In this document: one piece after another, positions 25,926-34,587 of the stretch | How positions within the stretch are numbered: position 1 is the stretch's first letter | Layout: each line of letters opens with the position of its first letter | Assembly (NCBI GenBank): GCA_965221605.1 | Contig: CBDCSK010000015.1 | Coordinates: 434,001 to 498,000 of the forward strand | DNA: 64,000 nt | Source: Aldehydirespirator sp965221605 | GTDB taxonomy: Bacteria; Actinomycetota; Acidimicrobiia; Acidimicrobiales; Aldehydirespiratoraceae | Reading direction: 5' to 3' | Translations under genes and position numbers: made by a program | Notes under the pieces: model-generated | Database searches by the model: none | What the model saw: the letters and a program-made list of their open reading frames with translations, nothing else | What the model was told of the DNA's origin: nothing

Positions 25926-26043
25926 CGCTTCATTCCTTGGCCGCTGTCGGATGGCGGGCTGCGATCCCGGACGCTACTAGTGCGGACTCCGTGCCCATGC
26001 GCCCGGGCGGACCGGCCGCGGCCGGGCCGACCGCGAGTGTATG

Positions 26044-26320
26044 TGCCCGCGAAGCGGCTGGCCTTGGTGAAGACGGTCACGACGCGGCCGCTGAAGTCGG
26101 GCCGGCTCGGCGGGCGGCAGCTCAAGGCGCGCATGTCGATGCCAGGAGGTCGCCCGGGCGATGCGCGAGGACCTCGGCATCGGGATCTCGGACTGGCAGG
26201 TGTGGCGGATCTGCACCTCGATGGGGATCAAGCCTTGGCGGGTGCGGACCTGGATGACCTCCCATGCCCCCGACTTCGACGACCGCGCCGGATCGTTCGC
26301 CGGAGCATCGGCAGTTCAGC
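26044..26320 (+). pseudogene. IS630-family transposase fragment
   Basis: One frame encodes RLALVKTVTTRPLKSGR. After a frame change near 26150 another encodes ISDWQVWRICTSMGIKPWRV and then TWMTSHAPDFDDRAG. These match the helix-turn-helix part of actinobacterial IS630-type transposases. No DDE catalytic core or terminal repeats remain. A degenerate relic; the surrounding 25926-26543 contains no other gene I can support. Confidence 0.55.
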
Positions 26321-26543
26321 CGGGCCGGTGGTGCGCTGACGGCGGGCTCCGGTGGTCTTGGCGTCCGCGGGCGAGCAGCAGCGTCTGATCGACTGCCCCT
26401 GAGAGGCTGAGCGAGTGGTCGTGCGAGACCGGCCGGCTAGTCAGGAAAGCGATGATCAAGTCCCGAATCTAGAATTTCGCGCCTACGAAACCCCAGGTCA
26501 GAGATTTGCGGATCGCGCTGAATCGGCATCATTCAGCAGTCTC

Positions 26544-27023
26544 CTAGGAGACCTCGAAGCACCAGCGGACGGTGTCGGATTCCTCGGGTCGGGCGATGAG
26601 CACGAACCTCGCCATCACGCAGTTCGTGTCCGGTGACAGGGCCTCGATGAGGCGGCCCTCGCCCGGCGCGAACTCGAAGCGGTTGAGGCCCTCCATGTGG
26701 TCGACCTCGGAGGTCACGTCGACACCCTCGGTGGCGTTGTCGCTGGGAAGGATCACCATCGAGGAGAGCCGGTAGCGGGCGTCGAGGACCACTCCGACCC
26801 GCTGCTGCTGCAACACCTCGTCGCCGGGGTTCGGGATCACCCGGTCCACCGCCGGCCCCGCGGTGACAGCCTGCCCGGCGTCGTCGTCGCCCGAGCCGAC
26901 CAGCGCGGCCACGACGAGGCCCACTATCCCGAACAGCGCGAGCGCGGCGATGCCCACCCGGATCCGCAGCGAGCTGCGCAGGCGCGGCGGCGAGGAGTCG
27001 GGCCCCTGTCCGTTCGTAGCCAT
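26544..27023 (-). CDS. membrane-anchored hypothetical protein
   Basis: A 159-residue protein. A Pro/Arg-rich cytoplasmic tail (1-25) is followed by a single hydrophobic helix (about 27-47, VGIAALALFGIVGLVVAALV) and an extracytoplasmic domain of about 110 residues with two Cys (TNCVMARFVLI and VRWCFEVS) near the end, possibly disulfide-bonded. The ATG at 27023 (MATNGQGPDSS) is preferred. It is divergent from the PASTA pseudokinase gene with a short shared intergenic region, which hints at related roles at the cell surface. Function unknown. Confidence 0.65.
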   Translation of the reverse strand: MATNGQGPDSSPPRLRSSLRIRVGIAALALFGIVGLVVAALVGSGDDDAGQAVTAGPAVDRVIPNPGDEVLQQQRVGVVLDARYRLSSMVILPSDNATEGVDVTSEVDHMEGLNRFEFAPGEGRLIEALSPDTNCVMARFVLIARPEESDTVRWCFEVS

Positions 27024-27090
27024 CTCGCGTCGCACGGTACCGGACCGCGGTAACAGACCCGTGCGGCTCGACCAGGGCGGTACCGTTGCC

Positions 27091-28659
27091 ATGATGGTCT
27101 CCCCCGCAGAGTCGTTGCGAGCCTTCGGCGACCGGTACCGGCTGCTGAAGCTCGTCGGCGAGGGTTCCAGCGCTCGGGTCTATCTGGCCGAGGATCGCAC
27201 GCTGCACCGGCGTGTCGCCCTCAAGATCCTGAAGGTGGAGGTAGCCGATGACACCGGCTTCCTGGACCGCTTCGCGTCCGAGATGAGGGCGACATCGTTG
27301 TTGAACCATCCCCGGGTCCTGCCGGTGCACGACTGGGGCCTCGACCCCCAGCCCTACTCCGTCACCGAGTACTTGACCGGTGGCAGCCTGGCCATGCTCC
27401 TGGACGCCGGGCACCGCCTGACCCCGTCACAGGCGCTGGCGATGGGATTGGAGGCGACCCGGGCCCTGGTGAACATCCATGCCGGCGGCCGGGCCCATCT
27501 AGGTCTCGGGTCGTCCGCCATCCTGTTCGACTCCGGTGCCCGCCCCTATATCTCCGATCTCGGACTGGCCGCGGCGCTCCCGCCGGCCTTCACCGGCGAC
27601 GACGGCGCTCCACAGGATTCCGAGGACGCTCCAAGGGACTCCGAGGATGCCTCCTCAGATGCCGGCGCAATGCCTGCCGACGGCGCGGAGGAGACCGGCA
27701 CCGAACCGGCGGCCGACCCGGAGGAGGGCTTGGACGAGCCGGCCCCGGATGCTCGGAGCTACTCACCGTTGGAGCAGACCCAGGACGTGCATGACCTGGC
27801 GCTTCTCCTCTGCGAGGCCGTGACCGGCTCCAGAGTCCTGACCTCCGACGAGGGCGGCGACGCTTCCACGGCTTCGTTGACCGCGCTCGGCCCCCTGCAG
27901 GCGGTGCTGGCCCGGGCCGCCGCGGCTGAACCCTCCGAGCGGCTGAGCGCGGCAGACCTGGCCGAGGAACTGCTGAGAGTGGCTCAACTCCTCCCGCGGC
28001 CCGATCCGATCCCCCTCCCGTCCGAGTACAGCCCCCCGGACGCCTCGGGCGCGGCGTCCTACGATCGGACCGAGGACTTCGCGCGGGTCGGTCCCTCGGT
28101 GTCGGAGCGTTCGGCGGTACCGCTCGACGACGCCCCTCGCTGGCGCTGGCCCGGGATCGTCCTGGCAGCGATTCTGGTCCTGGGCGGGGCTGCAGCTGGG
28201 ATCTGGGCCCTGTTCCTCAGCGGCACCGACAACCCCGCGGTGCCTGATCTGGGGGGCCAGACCCGGTCCGCTGCGACGTCCGTTGCGGCCGATCTGGGCT
28301 GGGAGGTCAACGAGATCCTGGTGCGCGAGCCCGGCACCAGCCGCGGGCGGGTGGTCCGCACCGAGCCTCCGGCCGGCGCCTCCCTGGACGGGGGCGCCCC
28401 GCTGGACCTGTTCGTGTCGCTGGGCGAGCCTCTTATACCGGTGTCGGACCTGCGCTTCCTCTTCGGCATGTCGGTGCAGGAGGCCACCGACGAACTCGAA
28501 GCGCTGGGTCTGGTCCCGTCCGGGCAGACGCTCGTCAGCGATGCCGTCGTCCCGCCCGACCTGGTGGTCGGCCTCGACGTGGAGGACGGCGTCTACGAGT
28601 TGGAGGTGGGTGCCGAGGTGGACCTGCTCGTGTCAGACGGTCCCTCCGAGGCCGGGTAG
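27091..28659 (+). CDS. PASTA-domain Ser/Thr pseudokinase
   Basis: A 522-residue PknB-like membrane protein. The glycine loop GEGSSARVYLAED, the ATP-anchoring K45 (VALK), the helix C Glu (E64) and D156 (ISDLGLA in place of DFG) are kept. The catalytic loop HRDxKxxN reads HLGLGSSAI (H136-L-G138-L-G140-S-S-A143), so the catalytic Asp, the Lys and the Asn are all lost. An acidic linker (about 165-245) splits the C-lobe. A transmembrane helix (about 353-375) precedes two PASTA repeats (about 380-445 and 450-518), which usually sense peptidoglycan. It probably binds ATP and partners without phosphorylating. Upstream of gatC by 21 nt. Confidence 0.85.
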   Translation: MMVSPAESLRAFGDRYRLLKLVGEGSSARVYLAEDRTLHRRVALKILKVEVADDTGFLDRFASEMRATSLLNHPRVLPVHDWGLDPQPYSVTEYLTGGSLAMLLDAGHRLTPSQALAMGLEATRALVNIHAGGRAHLGLGSSAILFDSGARPYISDLGLAAALPPAFTGDDGAPQDSEDAPRDSEDASSDAGAMPADGAEETGTEPAADPEEGLDEPAPDARSYSPLEQTQDVHDLALLLCEAVTGSRVLTSDEGGDASTASLTALGPLQAVLARAAAAEPSERLSAADLAEELLRVAQLLPRPDPIPLPSEYSPPDASGAASYDRTEDFARVGPSVSERSAVPLDDAPRWRWPGIVLAAILVLGGAAAGIWALFLSGTDNPAVPDLGGQTRSAATSVAADLGWEVNEILVREPGTSRGRVVRTEPPAGASLDGGAPLDLFVSLGEPLIPVSDLRFLFGMSVQEATDELEALGLVPSGQTLVSDAVVPPDLVVGLDVEDGVYELEVGAEVDLLVSDGPSEAG

Positions 28660-28680
28660 CCCCCCGGCTATATTGCCCGA

Positions 28681-28983
28681 GTGTCCGGTCGAATCAGCCG
28701 AGACGAGGCCGCCCACGTAGCCCGGCTGGCCCGCCTGCGCTTCAGCGACGGTGAACTCGATGAAATCGCCGCGCAGCTGTCGGCCGTGCTCGACCACGCG
28801 GCCGACGTGGAGGCGCTGGACGTGTCCGGCATCGAGCCCACCTCCCATCCTCAACCGCTCACCGACGTGACCAGGGCCGATGAGGTGCGGCCGTCGCTGG
28901 CGCGCGACGAGGTCCTCGCCCAGGCGCCGTCCGTGGCCGAGGACCAGTTCCGGGTGCCACCGATCCTGGGAGAGGCGCCGTGA
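28681..28983 (+). CDS. gatC: Asp/Glu-tRNA(Asn/Gln) amidotransferase subunit C
   Basis: A 100-residue GatC. ISRDEAAHVARLARLRFSDGEL and LSAVLDHAADVEALDVSGIEPTSHP are family signatures, with RADEVRPSLARDEVLAQAP near the C-terminus. GatC wraps around GatA and GatB and stabilises the complex. GTG start at 28681. The 3' end is part of a short duplication (see the repeat at 28961-29034). Confidence 0.93.
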   Translation: MSGRISRDEAAHVARLARLRFSDGELDEIAAQLSAVLDHAADVEALDVSGIEPTSHPQPLTDVTRADEVRPSLARDEVLAQAPSVAEDQFRVPPILGEAP

Positions 28984-29034
28984 CGGGCGGAGGCTGGCTC
29001 GGGCTGGTTCCGATCCTGGGAGAGGCGTTGTGAC
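28961..29034. repeat. 24-bp direct duplication at the gatC/gatA junction
   Basis: CGATCCTGGGAGAGGCG followed by (CC/TT)GTGAC occurs at 28961-28984 and again at 29011-29034, with two mismatches. The first copy holds the gatC stop and a GTG at 28980; the second holds the gatA GTG at 29030. From 28980 a 17-codon frame runs to a TGA that overlaps the gatA start. Confidence 0.7.
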
Positions 29035-30517
29035 TGCGCTGGGGGTCGCCGCGGCGGTGGCCTCGGGGGAGTGCACCGCCCGCTCGGTGGCCGAGGACTA
29101 CCTCGACCGCATCGGCGCGGGCGACGGCGAGATAGGGGCCTTCAACCTCGTGCTGGCCGAGGAGGCCCTCGCCGATGCGGACCGGGTGGACGCCGCGCTG
29201 GGCCGGGGCGAGCCGGCGGGCCCCTTGGCGGGGGTGCCGGTGGCTCTGAAGGACAACCTATGCACCCGGGGCATCCCCACCACCTGCTCGTCGCGGATGC
29301 TCGAGGGCTGGCGGCCCCCGTACAGCGCCACCGTCGTGGAGCGCTTGAAGGCCGCGGGCGCGGTGATCGTCGGCAAGACCAATCTCGACGAGTTCGCCAT
29401 GGGCTCCTCCACCGAGAACTCCGCATTCGGCCCGACCCGCAACCCCCACGACACCAGCCGGGTGCCCGGAGGCTCCAGCGGCGGCTCGGCCGCGTCGGTG
29501 GCCGCCGGCTTCGCGGCGCTGGCCCTCGGGTCCGACACCGGAGGCTCCATCCGCCAGCCCGCGGCGCTGTGCGGTGTGGTGGGCATGAAGCCCACCTACG
29601 GGCGGGTGTCGCGCTACGGCCTGGTCGCCTTCGCGTCCTCGCTCGACCAGATCGGCCCGTTCGGGGCCACCGTGGCCGACGCGGCCGCCTGCTATGAAGC
29701 CATCGCCGGCCACGACCCGCTGGACTCGACCTCGATCGACCAGCCGCTGGAGCCGGTCGTCTCGGGGCCCGGGGAGGGCGTGACTGGCCTCAGGGTGGGC
29801 GTGCTTGCCGAGCTGTGCGCCGGCAGTGCCCGCGTGCAGGGCGCTCCGGGCATGGACGGAGTCGAGGCCGTGGAAGGGGTGGCTTCCGATGTCACCGCCC
29901 GGGTGGACGAGGCCGCCGACGCCCTGGAGGCGGCCGGCGCGGTCGTCACCGCGGTGTCGGTGCCTTCCGCGGTGCTGGGCCTGTCGGCCTACTACCTGAT
30001 CGCCCCGGCGGAGGCCTCCAGCAACCTGGCCAGATACGACGGCGTGCGCTACGGGCTGAGAGTCGACGCGGCCAACGCCGCCGAGATGAACGTCAACACC
30101 CGCACCGCCGGCTTCGGAGCGGAGGTCAAGCGCAGGATCATGCTCGGCACCTACGCCCTCTCGGCGGGCTACTACGACGCCTTCTACGGCAAGGCGCTGA
30201 GGGTGCGCACCCTCATGCTTCAGGAGTTCGCAGCCGCCTACGAGGACGTCGATGTCCTGCTCTGCCCGGCCGCGCCGACCACGGCGTTCGAGCTGGGAGC
30301 CAAGATCGCCGACCCGCTGCTGATGTACCTCAACGACGTGTGCACCATCCCGTCCAACCTCACCGGCCACCCGGCGATCTCGGTGCCGTTCGGGACGGGC
30401 GACGACGGTCTCCCGGTCGGCGTGCAGGTCATGGGCCCGGCCCTGTCGGAACGGCTCATCCTCGGGGTCGCGGCTGCGCTGGAGCGGGCCGCGCCCGGCA
30501 ACGGGAGCGCGCCGTGA
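29030..30517 (+). CDS. gatA: Asp/Glu-tRNA(Asn/Gln) amidotransferase subunit A
   Basis: A 495-residue amidase-signature enzyme that releases ammonia from glutamine for transamidation of misacylated tRNA. The Ser-cisSer-Lys triad is visible: Lys in GVPVALKDN, cis-Ser in PGGSSGGSAASVAAG and the nucleophile Ser in SDTGGSIRQPAALCG. GTG at 29030 starts the typical N-terminus, and gatB begins at the overlapping stop. Together with gatC and gatB it makes Gln-tRNA and/or Asn-tRNA. Confidence 0.95.
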   Translation: MTALGVAAAVASGECTARSVAEDYLDRIGAGDGEIGAFNLVLAEEALADADRVDAALGRGEPAGPLAGVPVALKDNLCTRGIPTTCSSRMLEGWRPPYSATVVERLKAAGAVIVGKTNLDEFAMGSSTENSAFGPTRNPHDTSRVPGGSSGGSAASVAAGFAALALGSDTGGSIRQPAALCGVVGMKPTYGRVSRYGLVAFASSLDQIGPFGATVADAAACYEAIAGHDPLDSTSIDQPLEPVVSGPGEGVTGLRVGVLAELCAGSARVQGAPGMDGVEAVEGVASDVTARVDEAADALEAAGAVVTAVSVPSAVLGLSAYYLIAPAEASSNLARYDGVRYGLRVDAANAAEMNVNTRTAGFGAEVKRRIMLGTYALSAGYYDAFYGKALRVRTLMLQEFAAAYEDVDVLLCPAAPTTAFELGAKIADPLLMYLNDVCTIPSNLTGHPAISVPFGTGDDGLPVGVQVMGPALSERLILGVAAALERAAPGNGSAP

Positions 30518-31977
30518 ACGGGGCTCCGACCGGGCGCGAGACGCCGCTTGCCGAGGGCTGGGAGCTCGTGGTCGGCCTTGAGGTCCATGTCGAGCTGAGC
30601 ACGGCCACCAAGCTGTTCTGCGGCTGCGCCAACCGCTTCGGCGACGAGCCCAACACCAACGTCTGCCCGGTGTGCCTGGGGCTGCCCGGCTCGCTGCCGG
30701 TGGTCAACGCGGCTGCGGTGGACTTCGCCATGCGCCTGGGACGGGCCCTCGGATGCGAGGTGCGCCCGGCGGTGTTCGCCCGGAAGAACTACTTCTACCC
30801 CGACATGCCCAAGGACTACCAGATCTCCCAGTACGACCAGCCCACCAACACCGACGGGTCCCTCGAACTGCCGGACGGCCATGTGGTGGGCATCGAGCGG
30901 GCCCACATCGAGGAGGACACCGGCAAGACCACCCACGTGGGCGGGGGCGGGCGCATCCACGACGCCGAATACGCGCTGGTGGACTACAACCGGGCCGGCG
31001 TGCCGCTGGTGGAGATCGTGAGCCGCCCCGACATACGCACCGCCGAGCAGGCCAGGGCCTACGTGCGGGAGCTGCGGGCCATCCTGCTCTCCATCGGCGT
31101 GTCCGACGCCCGGATGGAGGAGGGCTCCATGCGGGTGGACGCCAACGTGTCGGTGCGCCCGGCCGGCTCCGACGAGCTGCGCACCCGCTGCGAGATCAAG
31201 AACCTGAGCTCGCTGCGCTCGCTCGGTCGGGCCATCACCTTCGAGGCTCACCGTCACGTGGACCTGTGGTCGAGCGGGGAGCGGCCCCGCCAGGAGACCC
31301 GCCACTGGGACGAGGCGGGCGGTCGCACCACGCCGGGGCGGTCCAAGGAGGACGCCGAGGACTACCGCTACTTCCAGGACCCCGACCTGGTGCCGCTGGC
31401 GCCCTCGGCCGATCAGATCGCAGCCATCGACGCCGCGCTTCCCGCACTGCCCGCAGCCCGGCGGGCCGAGCTCGTGGCGGTGGGGGCCGGGGCCGTCTCG
31501 GCTCCCGACGCCGCCCTGCTGGTGGAGCGGGACCAGGACGGGCTGGTACGGGCCGCGGTCGCGGGCGGCGCCGAGCCGGGCCTGACCGCGACCAGGGTTG
31601 CCAACGGCCTGGCCGTCGACGACTGGTCCAAGGTGACGCCGGGGATCCTGGCGGCCCTGATCGGGCTGGAGTCCTCCGGCCAGGTCACCGCCACCCAGGC
31701 CAAGCAGGTGCTGGCCGAGATGGTGGAGACGGGCGACGAGCCGGCCTCCATCGCCGAGCGCCGCGGGTTCCAGGCCATGGCCGGCGACGACCTGGCCACC
31801 GCCGTCGACCAGGTGATCGCCGGCAATCCCGACGAGTGGGCTCGGTACCGCGACGGTGACGACGCCGACCGCAGGAAGCTGTCCGGGTTCTTCGTCGGCC
31901 AGGTGATGCGGGCCACCCGGGGCCGGGCCGACGGCGCCGCCGTCAACCGCCACCTTCAAGAGCGAGCCGGCCGATAG
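30514..31977 (+). CDS. gatB: Asp/Glu-tRNA(Asn/Gln) amidotransferase subunit B
   Basis: A 487-residue GatB. The N-terminal cradle domain (VVGLEVHVELSTATKLFCGC, a Cys pair of the zinc site; NVCPVCLGLPGSLPVVN, the second Cys pair) activates the acyl group with ATP. YPDMPKDYQISQYDQP and HIEEDTGK are diagnostic. The C-terminal helical and YqeY-like tail binds the tRNA elbow. Starts with GTG overlapping the gatA stop, so production of A and B is coupled. Confidence 0.95.
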   Translation: MNGAPTGRETPLAEGWELVVGLEVHVELSTATKLFCGCANRFGDEPNTNVCPVCLGLPGSLPVVNAAAVDFAMRLGRALGCEVRPAVFARKNYFYPDMPKDYQISQYDQPTNTDGSLELPDGHVVGIERAHIEEDTGKTTHVGGGGRIHDAEYALVDYNRAGVPLVEIVSRPDIRTAEQARAYVRELRAILLSIGVSDARMEEGSMRVDANVSVRPAGSDELRTRCEIKNLSSLRSLGRAITFEAHRHVDLWSSGERPRQETRHWDEAGGRTTPGRSKEDAEDYRYFQDPDLVPLAPSADQIAAIDAALPALPAARRAELVAVGAGAVSAPDAALLVERDQDGLVRAAVAGGAEPGLTATRVANGLAVDDWSKVTPGILAALIGLESSGQVTATQAKQVLAEMVETGDEPASIAERRGFQAMAGDDLATAVDQVIAGNPDEWARYRDGDDADRRKLSGFFVGQVMRATRGRADGAAVNRHLQERAGR

Positions 31978-32016
31978 CCAGAGGGCGTGCGGCTACCAAC
32001 GGACGTTGAGGCTCGG

Positions 32017-32883
32017 CTAGATGAGCGGCTCGTGAACCGCCTCGGCACGGTCGCGCCTCGGTTCGGACTGGTCAGGGCGGTCGACTGCGTGATCACGCGA
32101 GGCCGGCTGGGTTCCACCAGCCACCGCAGTCAAGGGAACGGGTTCTGACAGGTCGACCCTGACCGCCATATGGACCACCGAGTCGCCGAGCCTGAGGCCG
32201 CGTGTCTCGGCAAGGCTGATCTGATCCGTCGGTGCAGCCAGACGCTGCGGCCACAACAGATAGGAGAGCATCTGGCGCTCCTCGTCCGAGAGGTCGACGG
32301 CCGCGTCGCTCAGCATCCCGTGCGGTATCTCCGGGTCGGGATCAGCCGCGATCTCTGCGAGCAGCTCCAGCGACGACTGCTCGGTGTGGGTGCCTGAGGC
32401 GACGCTGAATGCACCCGGGTCGCCGAATATCTCATCGAGCCCCTCGCCGGCCACGAACTCGGTGACGCGTGCCATCAGCAACTCGTCGAAGTCGCCGCGA
32501 TGGAGCTCCTGAACGAACGGCCAACGGTCGCCGTCGGCGGTGGTCAGCACCTCGTCGTCGAGCTTGTACGGGTAGGCGCATTCGTGCGGTGTGCCACGGT
32601 CACCGAGCATGACGGTCCCGGTCGAGCCGGCGCGGCGGTGCGCTTCCGCGGCCCGCGTGTATTGCGCGTACAGCCAGCCCGGGCCCGCGAGTTCCGAGCG
32701 CAGCAGGCGGCTGAAGTTCTGTCGTCCCTTCTCGGTCAACTCCAGCTCGCAGGAGACGTATTTCATGAGCGCGCTCGCATGTGTCCACCCTCCGACACCG
32801 ATGCCGGCCCTCGACGTCTCCAGGCCACCGGGAGTGTTCGTGAGCCCGCCGGCGCCCTCGGCGTTGTTCTTCAAGCCTGGCAA
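32017..32883 (-). CDS. hypothetical protein
   Basis: A 288-residue acidic protein that I do not recognise. MKYVSCELELTEKGRQNFSRLLRSELAGPGW starts at an internal Met (32766) and may be the true beginning, since the preceding Gly/Thr-rich 39 residues look weak. No membrane segment, signal or catalytic motif is obvious. It lies convergent to gatB on the opposite strand. A short plus-strand stretch downstream of its 5' end (about 32954-33041) encodes a plausible C-terminal tail (WSWLGQGLDRRFYLRRKS) with no upstream gene, suggesting local gene loss. Confidence 0.5.
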   Translation of the reverse strand: MPGLKNNAEGAGGLTNTPGGLETSRAGIGVGGWTHASALMKYVSCELELTEKGRQNFSRLLRSELAGPGWLYAQYTRAAEAHRRAGSTGTVMLGDRGTPHECAYPYKLDDEVLTTADGDRWPFVQELHRGDFDELLMARVTEFVAGEGLDEIFGDPGAFSVASGTHTEQSSLELLAEIAADPDPEIPHGMLSDAAVDLSDEERQMLSYLLWPQRLAAPTDQISLAETRGLRLGDSVVHMAVRVDLSEPVPLTAVAGGTQPASRDHAVDRPDQSEPRRDRAEAVHEPLI

Positions 32884-33049
32884 CTGTTGCGGTGCGCCGT
32901 AGGGATGGCGGAACAGCCGATGAAGCGCAAGGGCCGTACCGAACTCGGGCGGTGACCCTGCCCGAGCGCCACCGCTGGAGCTGGCTGGGGCAGGGCCTGG
33001 ACCGACGATTCTACCTGCGGCGCAAGAGCCGCAAAGCGTGAAGTGGGTG

Positions 33050-34351
33050 TCAGGCTGGCGCGGTCCAGAGCGTGGACAACGGGAGAGCGGTGAGCCGGTC
33101 TCCGAGCGCGAACGCCTCGGCTCCGGCGTATAGGACGATGCCGTTGCGGAACGTACCCGGTCTGGTTTGATCGATCCGGTCGCGTATCCGTCGCAGGGCG
33201 TGGGCGTCGGTGAGCGACACCGAACTTGATGCCTTCACTTCCCACGCCACGACATCGCCCGCTGCTTCCGTCACGAGGTCGGCCTCCAGGCTGCCGCTGT
33301 GGTCGCGGTAGTGGAACAGGTCCGGTTGGCGCTCAGACAGCAGCGACTGCTTGCGCAGCTCGTTCAGCGCGAACAGTTCCACGAGCGGACCGCGGGCAGG
33401 GTCCGTGATGGCCGAGAGCGAGTCTGGATCCTTGCGCATCAGGTGCGCCGCCAGGCCGGTGTCGCAGGTCAGGATCTTCTCGCGGCGCGACTCGCGGGCA
33501 GTCAGGTTCGCTGACCATGCCGGGAGGCGATGCACCAGTCCGGTCATCTCGAGCAACGACACATACCGGTCCACGGTGCGTCGGTCGCAGTCGGCGGCTC
33601 GGGCCACTGTCATCGTCACGTACTCGCCTCCGGTGCGAGCTGCGAGCAGTCGCAGAAGCTTCGGAATCAGATCAGCGTCGCGGACGTCCTCGATGCTGGT
33701 GATGTCCCGAGCGGCCATCGACGACACGTAGCCGCTGAACCATCGGTGCCGCGAGCGACGCGACAAGGTGCCGACGACCTCAGGGAAGCCGCCACGACAG
33801 ATCAGATCGAGGTAGTCCGTCATTCGCCGCGGCGCGACATCCATGCGGAGCAGGCGGTCCTGGTCGGCGAAGGAGCGGTCGAGCAGGCCATCGGCGGCCC
33901 CGGCAATCTCACCCTGCGACAGGGGCAGCATCGTCAGGAACACTGCCCTACCCGCAAGCGATTCGCTGATGTGGGGAACGGTCAGGAAGTTGGCCGAGCC
34001 GTTCAACAGAAACTGTCCGCGCCGATCGCTCGAGTCGGCCTGGAGCTTGATGGCCCGGATCAGGGCATCGCCGCCGAGTTGGATCTCGTCTATGGCCATT
34101 GTCGAGCCGGTGCTTGACCGCGCGAAGCCGTGCGGATCGGAGAGCGCCGCCGTCCGTGTGTTCTCGTTGTCGAGGTAATGGACCTTGCCCTCCGGTCCGA
34201 TCACGCGGCGCACCGCCCAGGTCTTGCCGACCTGGCGCGGACCGGTGACGACCACGATGCGCGCCGACCTGAGGGCTTCGCCGATCTCGTCCTCGATGCG
34301 GCGGTCGTACTGTGGGCCAGCCGGGTGGTCGCTGGTCATGAGCGATTCCAT
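33050..34351 (-). CDS. AAA+ ATPase with DUF4143 (nuclease-like) domain
   Basis: A 433-residue protein. The N-terminal half is an AAA_14-type ATPase with Walker A GPRQVGKTW and Walker B MAIDEIQ, followed by sensor region FLLNGSANFL. The C-terminal half is DUF4143, ending with the restriction-like segment EADLV...AWEVKASSSVSL (E..D...E.K). Such proteins are widespread, poorly understood and often mobile or defence-linked. The ATG at 34351 or 34336 could start it. It lies next to a degenerate 46-bp repeat array. Confidence 0.82.
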   Translation of the reverse strand: MESLMTSDHPAGPQYDRRIEDEIGEALRSARIVVVTGPRQVGKTWAVRRVIGPEGKVHYLDNENTRTAALSDPHGFARSSTGSTMAIDEIQLGGDALIRAIKLQADSSDRRGQFLLNGSANFLTVPHISESLAGRAVFLTMLPLSQGEIAGAADGLLDRSFADQDRLLRMDVAPRRMTDYLDLICRGGFPEVVGTLSRRSRHRWFSGYVSSMAARDITSIEDVRDADLIPKLLRLLAARTGGEYVTMTVARAADCDRRTVDRYVSLLEMTGLVHRLPAWSANLTARESRREKILTCDTGLAAHLMRKDPDSLSAITDPARGPLVELFALNELRKQSLLSERQPDLFHYRDHSGSLEADLVTEAAGDVVAWEVKASSSVSLTDAHALRRIRDRIDQTRPGTFRNGIVLYAGAEAFALGDRLTALPLSTLWTAPA

Positions 34352-34372
34352 GCTTTGGCGAGGGTGATGTTG

Positions 34373-34561
34373 CGGGCCTTGTAGTGTACAAGAGTCCAGA
34401 CAGCTAATGTCCTTTTTTCCGGCTCAGTAACGTACAAGAATCTAGAGCACTGATGTCACTGTTTCCGGCCCTGTGATGTGTAACAATCCGGACGGTTGAT
34501 GCCGCCTGTTGGGCCTTGTGGTGCATAACAATCCAGAGCGCTGATGTGACGCTGATGTGAC
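34373..34561. repeat. degenerate 46-bp tandem repeat array (about four units)
   Basis: Units begin near 34373, 34419, 34465 and 34511. Each has GGGCCTTGT or CCGGCCCTGT-like sequence, then GT(G)TACAAG or GTGTAACA, then ATCCAGAC-like and GCTGATGTC-like blocks. The spacing is constant while the bases have diverged. It fills the gap between the DUF4143 ATPase and MATE genes, together with a partial fifth unit (GCTGATGTGAC). Repeated terminal motifs of this kind occur at IS21-like ends, but no istA/istB remains. Not CRISPR: spacers are absent. Confidence 0.6.
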
Positions 34562-34587
34562 TTGGTGCCGGCGCGGGCTGCGCCTCT

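Noticed and set aside
34373..34561. Possible CRISPR array
   Set aside because: Units are contiguous 46-bp degenerate repeats without unique spacers, and no cas genes occur in the window.
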